Positions 17,006 to 25,739 are shown, numbered from the stretch's first letter. The stretch is DNA of 64,000 bases from CAVUCH01 sp963763095 (GCA_963763095.1 CAVXNR010000024.1:92970-156969), one strand, 5' to 3'. The notes: generated from the letters alone by a model not told the origin. Numbers and translations are program-made.

Positions 17006-17761
17006 ATGGGGCAGGATCTGCACGGTCGTGTTGTCCCCCAGCGAAGACGCCTAGTAGCGGCGGTTGGCGCCCTGGCGGCCCTGACGCTCGCCGCCAGTCC
17101 TGCGCTGCAGGCCGGTGAGGGCGCGCGGGTGGCCGCGCTCGAGCGGTTTCTCGGGCCGGAGCAATCTCCCTTGACGAGCTATCGCGCGCTGCGCCGGCTG
17201 AGCGCGGCCACGCGCGGTGGCCGCATGGCGGCCACGATCATCGCCTGGACGGAACTCCACCCCGCACGCGGCTTCCGCTACGAGATCGTCTCGCGCTCAG
17301 GATCGTCCGCGGTTCAGAGCCGCGCCCTGGTCCCGGCTCTCGAGATGGAGGCACGGGCGCTGGCGCCGGGCGACGGCGAGCCCGCCGCTCTCGTCCGAGC
17401 CAACTACCGGTTCGACGATGCGATCAGCGGCGAGGGCGGGCTGGTTCGCGTCGGCATCACGCCCAACCGCGAGGCGCCCATGCTGCTCCAGGGCGCCATG
17501 TTCCTGCGCCCCGACACCGGTGATCTCGTGCGCGTGGAAGGCCGGCTCGTGAAGCGGCCCTCCTTCTGGACCCGCCGCGTCGACATCGTCCGGCACTACG
17601 CCCGCGTCGCAGGCGTCCGAGTCCCGATTGGGATGGAGTCCACGGGACAGGTGTTGATTCTCGGCCCCTCCTCCTTTGCCATGACGTGGGATTACGAATC
17701 GGTGAACGGCATCCCTGTCGGCAGCCCCGGCAAGCAAGCCTCCGCGGCAAGAACCGAATAG
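17006..17761 (+). CDS. Secreted protein of unknown function
   Basis: 251 residues from ATG 17006, with GGAG about 9 bases upstream. An N-terminal signal is likely (RRRLVAAVGALAALTLAASPALQA). The mature part is beta-rich (GFRYEIVSRSGSS, ALVRANYRFDDAISGEGGLVRVGITPNR, DLVRVEGRLVKRPSFWTRRVDIVRHYARVAGVRVP). The DLVRVEG...RVDIVRHYARVAGVRVP pattern is like LolA/LolB-type outer-membrane lipoprotein-sorting domains, where a trained surface is modelled on substrate, but I cannot assign it firmly. The gene stands alone, 110 bases after the NHL gene and before a 380-base gap. Confidence 0.75.
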   Translation: MGQDLHGRVVPQRRRLVAAVGALAALTLAASPALQAGEGARVAALERFLGPEQSPLTSYRALRRLSAATRGGRMAATIIAWTELHPARGFRYEIVSRSGSSAVQSRALVPALEMEARALAPGDGEPAALVRANYRFDDAISGEGGLVRVGITPNREAPMLLQGAMFLRPDTGDLVRVEGRLVKRPSFWTRRVDIVRHYARVAGVRVPIGMESTGQVLILGPSSFAMTWDYESVNGIPVGSPGKQASAARTE

Positions 17762-17795
17762 CTCTACGCTGAGACTAAACGACTGACGAGACGGT

Positions 17796-17826
17796 GTAAG
17801 GCCGGGGCCGAAGCGCCCGGGCGGCC
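17796..17826. repeat. Family B REP-like repeat, single copy
   Basis: A single copy of the CG-rich palindrome (GGGGCCGAAGCGCCCGGG core). It lies in the 380-base gap 17762-18141. No gene, RNA or clear promoter was recognised in the rest of that gap. Confidence 0.65.
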
Positions 17827-18141
17827 CGCGCACGCGCTCGTGTATGATGGCGCCGCCTTCATGCCTCCGGCCCGCACAGCCGCCCATGGATCCTGCCCGG
17901 CACCAGTGCCGCGCTGCTGTCTGAAATCGCGTCTGCCGGTGTGCGCGTGGGGGCAGGGGTGTGGCCGTCATCGGCGGGTGGCTCCTCGCACCTTCACCTT
18001 CAGCTTCGACCTTCGCATGCGTGGCCACCGTCACGTTCGTAAAGGGTACCTGGCGTCCGTCTTCGGCCGGACGCCATTGACGCCAGGGTCGATTGCCCCC
18101 GAATCGAGAGCGGGCATCGGCACCCGGGATGAGAGGGATTG

Positions 18142-19533
18142 ATGAAACCTGCAGTCGCGCGCCTGCTGGATCGCCGGGGGTTCTTCAAGTCGATGGGCGC
18201 TGCTGCCGGCGGCGCCGTTGCCGCCGGCCTCACCGGCACGGCTGACGCCCGCGCCGAGGCAGCGGCCGCTCTCGTGCAAGCGAACGTCAAGAGGGCCTCG
18301 GAGCCGTCGGCCCTGAAAATCACGGATCTGCGCGTCGCGGTCGTCGAGAAGGCGCCGATGACGTGCCCCCTGATCCGCATCGACACCAACCAGGGCATCG
18401 CCGGCTACGGCGAGGTGCGGGACGGTGCCAGCGAGACCTACGCGCTGTTTCTCAAGAGCCGGCTGCTCGGCGAGAACCCGTGCCACGTCGACAAGGTCTT
18501 CCGCAAGATCAAGCAGTTTGGCGGGCCCGCGCGACAGGCCGGCGGCGTCTGCGGTATCGAGATGGCCTGCATGGACCTCGCGGGAAAGGCGTGGGGCGTA
18601 CCCGCCTGGCAGATGCTCGGCGGCCGCTTTCGCGATCGTGTGCGGCTCTATGCGGACACGACGGAGACGGACGATCCAAAGGAGCAGGGGGCACGGCTGA
18701 AGGCCCGCATGGATCGCGGCATCAGCTTCCTCAAGCAGGATTTCGGCATCAACCTGCTGCACGACAAGCCGGGCATGCTGAGCAAGCCCGTGGGACTGAC
18801 GTTCAGCGCGAGCCAGTCGATCATGCATCCGTTCACCGGGATCGAAATCACCGACAAGGGCGTCGCGTTTCTGTCCGACTGGATCGCGGCGATTCGCGAA
18901 GTGATCGGGCCCGAGGTGCCGCTTGCCTCCGATCACTACGGCCACATCGGCGTCAGTAGCTGCATCAGGCTCGCACGGGCGATGCAGGCTCACCAGATGG
19001 CGTGGATGGAAGACATGGTGCCCTGGCAATTCGGTCATCTGATGAAGGAGATCAAGGATCAGGTGGATGTGCCGATCCTGACCGGCGAGGACATCTACCT
19101 GAAGGAACCGTTCATGGAGCTGATTCGGATGGGTGCCGTCGACATGATCCATCCGGATCTCGCCAGCTCCGGCGGGCTCATCGAGACCAAGAAGATCGGC
19201 GACTTTGCACAGGAGCACGGTGTCGCGATGGCGATGCACTTCGCCGGCACCCCGGTGTCGTTCATGGCCAACGTGCATTGCGCGGCGGCAACCGAGAACT
19301 TCATCGCGCTCGAGCACCACTCGCTGGACGTGCCGTGGTGGGAGAGCCTGGTGACAATGGTGGATGGCAAGCCGCTCATCGACCACGGCTTTGCGGTCGT
19401 CCCCGACTCGCCGGGGCTCGGCATCGAGTTGAACGAGGCGACCATCCGCGAGCACCTTCGGCCCGGCAGCGGCTACTTCGACGCGACCACGGGCTGGGAC
19501 AAGGAACGCTCCTGGGACAGGACGTGGAGCTAG
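18142..19533 (+). CDS. Exported mandelate racemase/muconate lactonizing-type enzyme (enolase superfamily)
   Basis: 463 residues from ATG 18142, preceded by GAGAGGGA. A twin-arginine-like signal (LDRRGFFKSMGAAAGGAVAAGL) precedes the capping domain and a TIM barrel. Candidate metal ligands are D264 (ASDHYGH), E290 (WMEDMVPW) and E316 (LTGEDIY), and H366 (MAMHFAG) is a candidate general acid/base. This matches the mandelate-racemase subgroup used by acid-sugar dehydratases such as galactonate dehydratase. The RraA-like gene that would have followed is now behind an inserted IS element. Substrate is unknown; a sugar acid is the likely class. Confidence 0.87.
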   Translation: MKPAVARLLDRRGFFKSMGAAAGGAVAAGLTGTADARAEAAAALVQANVKRASEPSALKITDLRVAVVEKAPMTCPLIRIDTNQGIAGYGEVRDGASETYALFLKSRLLGENPCHVDKVFRKIKQFGGPARQAGGVCGIEMACMDLAGKAWGVPAWQMLGGRFRDRVRLYADTTETDDPKEQGARLKARMDRGISFLKQDFGINLLHDKPGMLSKPVGLTFSASQSIMHPFTGIEITDKGVAFLSDWIAAIREVIGPEVPLASDHYGHIGVSSCIRLARAMQAHQMAWMEDMVPWQFGHLMKEIKDQVDVPILTGEDIYLKEPFMELIRMGAVDMIHPDLASSGGLIETKKIGDFAQEHGVAMAMHFAGTPVSFMANVHCAAATENFIALEHHSLDVPWWESLVTMVDGKPLIDHGFAVVPDSPGLGIELNEATIREHLRPGSGYFDATTGWDKERSWDRTWS

Positions 19534-19599
19534 CACTGATATGGAATGACCCTCCGTCAAACCACCGTCGTGGGTCGACGCGATCATACGAGCGCGTTC

Positions 19600-19684
19600 G
19601 TCATACGGCGGGCGCGGGGTCCAGGGGCGCCGCAGGCGCCGCCCGCAGGGCGCGAAGCCCTGGACGCCGTGTCCGCCGTATGAC
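19600..19684. other. Large hairpin in the non-coding end of the IS element
   Basis: A perfect 12-bp outer stem, GTCATACGGCGG (19600-19611) with CCGCCGTATGAC (19673-19684), encloses an 8-bp inner stem (GTCCAGGG 19619-19626 with CCCTGGAC 19658-19665) and a GC-rich loop. It could be part of the element's guide (bridge) RNA or an older palindromic repeat carried with it. The rest of the stretch 19685-19974 shows no gene or clear signal. Confidence 0.5.
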
Positions 19685-19974
19685 ATCGGTGAGGCGCGAG
19701 ACGGGGCCGCCAAGACGACGGACGATCGAGGGCGCTTCGACGACGAGTCACGCTGATATTCGGTGGTTACCACGGTCACCCGCGGCAGAGCACGCATGAC
19801 AGTGCTTCGTCGGGAGGACGTGCAGTCTAGGGTCGCGAGTTGGGACCAGGGTCCGGATCGCATTGCTAGCTCGCCGATCCTCGCAATCGTGCCTCGAATC
19901 ATCCGCCGTCTTCGCGGCCCGTCACTGACCCGCATCGTCGTGCCAGTCGCTCCCGTCGAGTGCGTCTCGTGTCG

Positions 19975-21081
19975 TCAGTGCGTGGGGGTGGGTGGCGGTT
20001 GGAGCGCCGCCCACAGGAATCCCGCCAGCTCTCGTGCGATCGCCACCACCACTTTGGGTCCGGGCTTGTGCTGCTCCATCAGGCGTCGGAACCGCCGGCA
20101 CAGTCGCTGCTGCGCCTTGTCCGCGATCGCAATCACCCGGCCCGGTTGTCCGTCGCGTCGCCGCTTCAGGGCGACGCCGATACTCGCCCGGTGTTGATAG
20201 TGCCACGCCGTTTCCACCAGCAGCCGGCGGACGAGCGTGTTGCCGGTCCGCGTGATGCGGCCGCGCCGATGCTTCTCGCCGCTGGAGTCCTCGCCCGGCA
20301 CGAGCCCGAGATACGCCATCAAGGCGCGGGGCGACTGGAACCGCCGAAAGTCATGCAGCTCGGCCAGAATCAGCATCGCGGTCAACGTCTCGATCCCCCG
20401 AAAACACCGCAACCACCCGACGCGTTCCCGATACGGGTCCGTCTCGGCGATCTCGGCCAGCTGCGCGTCCAGCTCACCCCGGCGCGTCTCGAGCTGCTCG
20501 ATGGCCAGCAGATAGTCGTCGACGACCACGCGCTCCGCGGGCTCCGCCCACGGGAGACTCTCGATCCAGCGCCGATGCCCTGGGGTCCAGTGGCGCCCGC
20601 TGTAGTGCAGGCCTCGGCGCAGGAGCAACTTCCCGAGCCGATGACGACTCCGCTGCAGATCCTCGCGCACATCATCCCGGGCGCGGCACAGATCGCGGAC
20701 CGCTTCCTCCTTGGGCGTCGGCGGCCGGACCTCCGTCAGCAAGCCGGCCCGAAACAGTTCCGCCAGCTTGCGCGCGTCGCGGCGATCGGTCTTGATCCGC
20801 TCGCCGGCCTTCCGCGGAATCAGCGCCGGCGCAATCACCTGACACGCGACCCGCGCGGTTGTCAGCTGTCGCTGCAACGCATAGCCGCAGGGCCCCGCTT
20901 CGTAACACGCGCGGACCGGCCCCGGCGCCTCTCGCTCGAGCCTCCGCACCACCCGCCGAATCGCGTTCGGCTCGTTCGCGGTCGTCCAGGTCACCGGCTT
21001 CGGCTCGCTCCCGACGAGCATCGCGAAGAACAGGTCCTTCTTGTGCGCATCGATCCCCACGTACGTGGTAACGTTTTTCAC
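19975..21081 (-). CDS. IS110 family transposase (DEDD/serine recombinase)
   Basis: 368 residues from GTG 21081, supported by AAAGGAG six bases upstream. The N-terminal RuvC-like DEDD domain shows YVGIDAHKKD (first Asp), ACYEAGP (Glu) and IKTDRRDARKLAEL (Asp pair). The C-terminal Transposase_20 domain contains IETLTAMLILAEL, ALMAYLGLVPGE and SSGEKHRRGRITRTGN, which holds the candidate catalytic serine. IS110 enzymes recombine using an element-encoded bridge RNA. The length is normal for the family and no stop or frameshift is seen, so it may still be active. Confidence 0.93.
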   Translation of the reverse strand: MKNVTTYVGIDAHKKDLFFAMLVGSEPKPVTWTTANEPNAIRRVVRRLEREAPGPVRACYEAGPCGYALQRQLTTARVACQVIAPALIPRKAGERIKTDRRDARKLAELFRAGLLTEVRPPTPKEEAVRDLCRARDDVREDLQRSRHRLGKLLLRRGLHYSGRHWTPGHRRWIESLPWAEPAERVVVDDYLLAIEQLETRRGELDAQLAEIAETDPYRERVGWLRCFRGIETLTAMLILAELHDFRRFQSPRALMAYLGLVPGEDSSGEKHRRGRITRTGNTLVRRLLVETAWHYQHRASIGVALKRRRDGQPGRVIAIADKAQQRLCRRFRRLMEQHKPGPKVVVAIARELAGFLWAALQPPPTPTH

Positions 21082-21312
21082 GACCGGCTCCTTTCGTGTG
21101 CGGCTCTGACGCCGCGAGGCGCTAACCCGCGATCACGGTGGCATCCACCACCTTGTCGAGTGCGACAGCACTACGACGTTACGATAGCGAGCCGGTCATT
21201 CCATATTGTCTAGCGAGACGGCACCAGGCATGCGCGGAGGATCGGATCGATGTGGGGCTGCAACCGGGTTCCCCGCCCCAGACGCCAGTCTGAACACTGA
21301 CGGAGATGGTCG

Positions 21313-22227
21313 ATGAGAACGGTGACTCGCGTGGCCCTGGCCGCGTGCTCGTGCCTGGTTCACTCACTCGCGTTCGCGCAGGCGGCCACCGCGCCAGGTG
21401 CGACCACGGTGCAGGTCAACCGTGCGTCGCGCGATACCTGGACGCCGTTGATGGACGTCCTCAAGACGCAGCGCACACCTGTGACCGACGCACAGATGAC
21501 GCGTCTGCGCGAGTTGCCGATCGAGGCCATCTGGGGCGCGCTCCAGGGCCGGCAGTATCAACTGTGCTTCGTCACCGGTTTCGAAGGAACGCAGCCGGGC
21601 GCCAAGCTGGTGGGTCGCGCGCTCACCATGCGCTACATGCCGGTGCGCCCGGATCTGATGGACGGCGTCAAAACGCTCGCGAAGGAAGGCGACTGGGACT
21701 TTCAGTACAACGTGCGCGCGGGTGAGGACGCGAAGGCCGGTGACGTCATCGTGGTGGAGTTGGGCGGCATGGTGGACAAGGCGACGTTCATGGGCGACGT
21801 GACCGGCCTCGGCATCCAGGCCGCTGGCGTAAAGGGCGTCGTGATCGACGGCGGCCTGCGTGACCTGAGCGAATTCGTGCCGATGCGCGAGTTCCCCGTG
21901 TACTACAAGGGCTCGCACGCGTCAGCCATGGCTGATCAGGTCGGTGTCGAGTGGAATGCCCCCGTCCGGATTGGAACCATGACGGTACTCCCCGGTGACG
22001 TCGTCATCGCGGACGTGTCCGGCGTGCTCGCGTTTCCGCCGCAGCTCACGGCCGACGTGATCAGGGACGCCGAAAGCACCGTGCATGTCGAGAACTTCAA
22101 GCGGGAGATGATGCGCACCCGGAAGTACCGGGCGCGGGATATCTACCCCACGCTGAGCCCCGACCTGGAGAAACTGTTCGACGAGTGGCAGCGAACACAC
22201 CCGAAGGAGGGCGTGGTGCCCAGGTAG
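21313..22227 (+). CDS. Exported RraA-like (HMG/CHA aldolase-type) protein
   Basis: 304 residues, ATG 21313. A signal peptide is likely (VALAACSCLVHSLAFA). The core matches the RraA / 4-hydroxy-4-methyl-2-oxoglutarate aldolase fold: GRALTMRYMP, AGDVIVVELGG, and the active-site segment VVIDGGLRDLSE (D179, R183, D184), with DVSGVLAFP later. Cytoplasmic family members are class II aldolases or RNase E regulators; an exported form with about 60 extra C-terminal residues is unusual. Before IS insertion it would have followed the dehydratase gene by roughly 110 bases. A dehydratase plus aldolase pair on sugar or keto acids is a reasonable inference. Confidence 0.85.
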   Translation: MRTVTRVALAACSCLVHSLAFAQAATAPGATTVQVNRASRDTWTPLMDVLKTQRTPVTDAQMTRLRELPIEAIWGALQGRQYQLCFVTGFEGTQPGAKLVGRALTMRYMPVRPDLMDGVKTLAKEGDWDFQYNVRAGEDAKAGDVIVVELGGMVDKATFMGDVTGLGIQAAGVKGVVIDGGLRDLSEFVPMREFPVYYKGSHASAMADQVGVEWNAPVRIGTMTVLPGDVVIADVSGVLAFPPQLTADVIRDAESTVHVENFKREMMRTRKYRARDIYPTLSPDLEKLFDEWQRTHPKEGVVPR

Positions 22228-22397
22228 CTGACGGTCCGAACGCGCTGCCCATCGCTGAGTCTGTCGTTTTGCCCGATATGAAAGACGTCCTGATGAGCGA
22301 CGAGCACGCCGCCACATCGGTCGCGGTCACCCGACTAATACCCGACGAATCGGTGCGCAGAGGGGCGCGCCTGGATCGGAGTGAGCGGAGCCGGGGC

Positions 22398-22424
22398 GTG
22401 GAGCCGGGACTTCAGTCGCGGCGG
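22398..22424. repeat. Family A palindromic repeat overlapping a gene end
   Basis: GTGGAGCCGGGACTTCAGTC followed by GCGGCGGA is a family A copy. It overlaps the last codons of the alpha/beta hydrolase, whose TGA (22412-22414 on the complement) lies inside the repeat. Confidence 0.7.
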
Positions 22425-23122
22425 ACAGGGGCTGCGGCATCGGGCGAGGAGCGCCGGTGCACCCACCCCGCGACAGTCTGATAGACATCCTGAAGGACGT
22501 CCGCTTGCGACGGACCGCCCCGCCTCACTTTGAAGGAGTGATCGCCGCCGGGGATGATCAGCCAGTCCACGGGCGCGCGCACGGCGGCAAACGCCTCACG
22601 CACCTCCTGTTCGGCCCCGAATGCGTCATGGGCGCCCTGCACGACGAGCGTGGGCGTCCCAAGCAGGGGCAGGTGCGCGGTCCGCAGCCGATCGGGTCGC
22701 CCTGGCGGGTGCAGCGGGTATCCGAGCAGCACCAGACCGGCGACGTCGGGCAACGGCTGCGCAGGGACGCTCAACACCTGCGACGCGATCCGTCCCCCCA
22801 TCGACTTGCCGCCGATCACGACGCGCCGTGTCGCAGCACCTCCGGACGTGACGTGCTCGAGAACTGCGCGCCACGCGGCCTCGAGAACGGGCGGGCGATC
22901 GGGCACGCGGCGGCGATCGCGCATGTACGGGAAGTCGAAGGTCACCGCCGTGACGCCGCGCGTCTGCATGGCCTCCGAAAAGGCGGTCATGAACGGGCTC
23001 CGCTGGCCGGCGCCCGCGCCGTGTGCCAACACGAGCACCGGGGCGCGCGGATCCTGGGCGGCGTACCGCAATGCCGACGTCTCACCGCCACCCTCGAGCG
23101 GCACGATCAGTTCTTCGGGCAT
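22412..23122 (-). CDS. Alpha/beta hydrolase (TEX30/KANL3-like)
   Basis: 236 residues from ATG 23122, chosen because an upstream extension would translate the repeat array. Features are VLAHGAGAGQRSPFM (oxyanion-hole region), the nucleophile elbow GGKSMGGR with the serine in GKSMG, VVQGAHDAFG (acid) and GGDHSF (catalytic histidine). The size and the GKSMGGR elbow match the small dienelactone-hydrolase-like proteins annotated as KANL3/Tex30. Substrate is unknown. The C-terminal few residues (PVRRD) are encoded by an intergenic-type repeat. It is divergent from udgX. Confidence 0.85.
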   Translation of the reverse strand: MPEELIVPLEGGGETSALRYAAQDPRAPVLVLAHGAGAGQRSPFMTAFSEAMQTRGVTAVTFDFPYMRDRRRVPDRPPVLEAAWRAVLEHVTSGGAATRRVVIGGKSMGGRIASQVLSVPAQPLPDVAGLVLLGYPLHPPGRPDRLRTAHLPLLGTPTLVVQGAHDAFGAEQEVREAFAAVRAPVDWLIIPGGDHSFKVRRGGPSQADVLQDVYQTVAGWVHRRSSPDAAAPVRRD

Positions 23123-23165
23123 GAGCCGCCAGATTACCGCGAACTGCCACGACGTGTGTTGACGT

Positions 23166-23438
23166 GGCCGGGCTCGCCGGCACTCAAATGCCGGCTCCAC
23201 ACTCGCCTGGCAGGCCGGACTGTTGGGCCGGAACTTCAGTGCCGGTTCCAAGCGCGCCTGGCAGGGCCGGAATGTTCGGCCGGGGACCTTCAGTGCCGAC
23301 TCCACACTCGACCGGCAAATGCCGGAATGTGGGGCCTGGACTGTCTGCCGGCTCCACATTCGACCGGCGATGCCGGAATGTGGGGCCGGGACTTCAGTCC
23401 CGGCCGTATGCGACCGGCACTGAAGTGCCGGCTCTACG
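23166..23438. repeat. Family A tandem palindrome array
   Basis: The 369-base gap 23123-23491 is almost filled by degenerate units of about 50-65 bases. Each holds a GCCGGCACT..GAAGTGCCGGC or GGAACTTCAGTGCC-type palindrome joined by TCCACACTCG/CCTGGCAG-like linkers. At least five palindromes are visible. The units differ from each other and no unique spacers are present, so it is not a CRISPR array. It lies between divergent genes and probably contains both promoters. Confidence 0.8.
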
Positions 23439-23491
23439 CGTCGGGCTCGTCAGACTCCCGGACCGGCTCTTGGATTGCACCCGGCGACGGT

Positions 23492-24236
23492 ATGCCGGCG
23501 CGGCGTCCGCCTCGACAGCCCCCGTTCGATTCGCCGGAAAGGTCGTCTCCGACCGATTCCGTAGCCGCGAGTCCGCTCGCAACGAAGCGGGCGTCGGCCC
23601 GAGCCACACAGGAACCGGAACGGTCCGCGCGCCCGTTCGTTCCCGGTTCGCGGAGCCTGACCGCACTGAGCGCTGCAGCGGAGCGGTGCCAGGGCTGCGA
23701 TCTGTACGCGCGGGCAACGCAGGTCGTGTTCGGGGCCGGCGCGAAGCATGCCACGATGATGCTGGTGGGGGAGCAACCGGGCGACAAGGAGGACCTGGAG
23801 GGGAAGCCTTTCGTCGGCCCGGCGGGTGCGATGTTGCAACGAGCGCTCGAGGAAGCCGGCATTCGGTCCGACCAGGTCTACGTCACGAACGCGGTCAAGC
23901 ACTTCAGCTGGGAGCCGCGCGGCAAGCGGCGCATTCACAAGAAGCCCCGCGCATCCGAAATCCGCGCGTGCCGCCCCTGGCTCGAGGCTGAAATCGAGGC
24001 TGTCCGCCCGCAGGTGATCGTCTGCCTGGGTGCGACAGCGGCGCAGTCACTCCTGGGTCCGCAGTTCAAGCTGATGGCGCGAACGCGGTCAAGCCATCTC
24101 CTCGCCGTTCGCACCCGCCGTCGTGGCAACCATTCACCCCTCGTCGATCCTGCGGTCGCCGGACGATGAGAGCCGAAAGGCAGCCCTGGCAGGCCTGGTC
24201 AGCGATCTCCGCACCGCCGCCGCGCTACTCGATTGA
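23492..24236 (+). pseudogene. udgX: UdgX-type uracil-DNA glycosylase, one frameshift
   Basis: ATG 23492. The N-terminal 50 residues are a basic disordered tail. The 4Fe-4S UDG core has C66/C69 (CQGC), GEQPGDKEDLEGKPFVGPAG (93-112), NAVKHFSWEPRGKRRIHKKP with the UdgX-specific KRRIH loop (145-149), C160 and C178. In UdgX the loop histidine forms a covalent bond with the abasic site. The frame breaks near 24080: removing one base restores ERGQ, then VVATIHPSSILRSPDDESRKAALAGLVSDLR to the stop at 24236. The total length is 3n+1. The complete, conserved tail in the other frame argues for a recent or sequencing-derived insertion, so the gene is probably intact in the cell. Confidence 0.85.
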
Positions 24237-24275
24237 GGCTGGACACGCAGCGCAGCCAGCGCCCCGGATGACCCA

Positions 24276-24301
24276 GTGGGGCAGGGCTTTAGCCCTGCAA
24301 T
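24276..24301. repeat. Family C palindromic repeat
   Basis: GTGGGGCAGGGCTTTAGCCC followed by TGCAA is a copy of the GCAGGGCT-TC-AGCCCTGC family. The family is tandemly repeated at 49331-49475. It lies between the convergent udgX and aspartate kinase genes. Confidence 0.65.
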
Positions 24302-24335
24302 ACGAGTGTGAAGCGCCGCTCCGGCCGCTCGACGA

Positions 24336-25739
24336 TCAGATCAGCGTGTGCAGGCACTTCACTGTCTGCTCCGCATCCTTCGCCTCGACCACCAGGCTGA
24401 TGCTGCACTCGGACGAGCCCATCGCAATCGCGATCACGTTGATGGCCATGAGCCCGAGCGCCCCGAAGACGCGGCCGGCCACCCCGGGCGTCTGCTTGAT
24501 TGCCGCGCCGACGACGGTCACGATGACGGCCTCGTCCAAGGTCCAGATGCTCTCGATGTCGCGCCGCGCGAGCTCGTGCTCGAACTCCCGCCGCAACGTG
24601 TCGAGCACAGTGGCGGAAGCATCCTGCGGGACGAGAAAGCAGATGCTCTGCTCTGAGGACGCCTGCGAGATCATGGACACGCTGGTGCCCGTGCGCGCGA
24701 CGCTGCCGAATGCGCGCGCTGCAATCCCCGGGACACCCAGCATGCCGCGCCCTTCGATCGTGACGAGGCTCTGGTGGCGAATCGCCGTCACGCCCTTGAA
24801 CACCGCGACCGGGTCGTCGGACTTGCCGACGACGAGCGTGCCCGGGTGCGCGGGGTTGAATGTGTTCCGGATGCGAATCGGGATGCCGCGCTCGAGGGCG
24901 GGGAGCACCGTCTTGGGGTGCAGCACCTTGGCGCCGAAATAGGCGAGCTCCGACATCTCGCGGTACGACAGCGTGTCGAGCGTGCGGACGTCGGTCACCA
25001 CGCGCGGATCGGCCGTCATGACGCCGTCCACGTCGGTGTAGATCCACACCTCGTCCACGTCCAGCGCAGCGCCGATGATCGCGGCACTGTAGTCGCTGCC
25101 GCCGCGGCCCAGCGTTGTCACGACGCCCTCCACCGTGGCGCCGATGAAACCGGTGACGACCGGCACGATACCCTCGGTGAGCAGAGGTCCGAGCGTCTCC
25201 TGCGTGAGCCGGCGTGTCTCGAGCGTGTCAGGCGCGGCCGATTGGAAGGCATTGTCCGTGCGGACGATCTCCGCCGCATCGATCGGCACCGCGGGCGTGC
25301 CGATCGTACGAAGCGCGCCGGCGAGCAGGTGGACACTCATGCGCTCGCCGAGGGACGAGACCGCATCGAGCGCACGCGGAGAGGCGTCCCCGAGCACTGC
25401 GAGCGCATCGCAGAGCATCGCGAACTCCGTCAGCCGCCCGTCGATCGGGTCGAGCACCACGGTGCGCTCACCGCTGGTGAGCCCGAGCTCGCCGGCCGCC
25501 GCATGGTGTTTGGTGCGCAACGTCTCAATCAGATCGCGGACGTGGATACGCTCGCCGCGCACGGCTGCGGCAGCCCCCCCGAGCAGCGCATCGGTCACGC
25601 CGCTCATCGCGGAGGTCACGACGACGACCGGGTGGCCGGCCCGCCGGAGGTCGGCCGCGATCCCCGCCGCGGTCGCGATGGCCTGGCCGCTGCCGACGGA
25701 CGTGCCACCGAATTTGATGACGAGACGCTGTGCGGGCAT
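24336..25739 (-). CDS. lysC: Aspartate kinase
   Basis: 467 residues, ATG 25739. It begins with the nucleotide-binding signature VIKFGGTSVGSG, followed by SLGERMSVHLLAGAL, the TLGRGGSDYSAAIIGAALDVDEVWIYTDVDGVMTADPR block (kinase core), and two C-terminal ACT domains (VTIEGRGMLGVPGIAARAFGSVA; VTVVGAAIKQTPGVAGRVFGAL). It phosphorylates L-aspartate as the first step toward lysine, methionine and threonine. The length fits a monofunctional, ACT-regulated enzyme; which amino acid inhibits it cannot be read here, and no homoserine dehydrogenase domain is fused. It is monocistronic in this window. The symbol is by family; a thrA/metL-type paralogue name is possible. Confidence 0.93.
   Translation of the reverse strand: MPAQRLVIKFGGTSVGSGQAIATAAGIAADLRRAGHPVVVVTSAMSGVTDALLGGAAAAVRGERIHVRDLIETLRTKHHAAAGELGLTSGERTVVLDPIDGRLTEFAMLCDALAVLGDASPRALDAVSSLGERMSVHLLAGALRTIGTPAVPIDAAEIVRTDNAFQSAAPDTLETRRLTQETLGPLLTEGIVPVVTGFIGATVEGVVTTLGRGGSDYSAAIIGAALDVDEVWIYTDVDGVMTADPRVVTDVRTLDTLSYREMSELAYFGAKVLHPKTVLPALERGIPIRIRNTFNPAHPGTLVVGKSDDPVAVFKGVTAIRHQSLVTIEGRGMLGVPGIAARAFGSVARTGTSVSMISQASSEQSICFLVPQDASATVLDTLRREFEHELARRDIESIWTLDEAVIVTVVGAAIKQTPGVAGRVFGALGLMAINVIAIAMGSSECSISLVVEAKDAEQTVKCLHTLI

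Larger units (their letters stand above)
19539..21206 (-). mobile_element. IS110 family (IS1111-type) insertion sequence
   Basis: The element is bounded by a perfect 13-bp inverted repeat: ATATGGAATGACC at 19539-19551 and its complement at 21194-21206. It contains one transposase gene on the - strand, 113-125 bases of leader, and about 435 bases of non-coding DNA after the gene. Subterminal inverted repeats and a long non-coding 3' end are features I associate with the IS1111 subgroup, which would carry its bridge RNA in that non-coding end. CTAGC occurs just outside both ends (19530-19534 and 21210-21214). It lies between a dehydratase gene and an RraA-like gene. Confidence 0.8.

Noticed and set aside
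18031..19935. A 634-codon - strand open frame opposite the enolase-superfamily gene
   Set aside because: The opposite strand carries clear catalytic motifs; this frame is an antisense shadow.
23166..23438. CRISPR array
   Set aside because: The units are degenerate palindromes with no constant repeat plus unique spacer pattern, and no cas genes are present.
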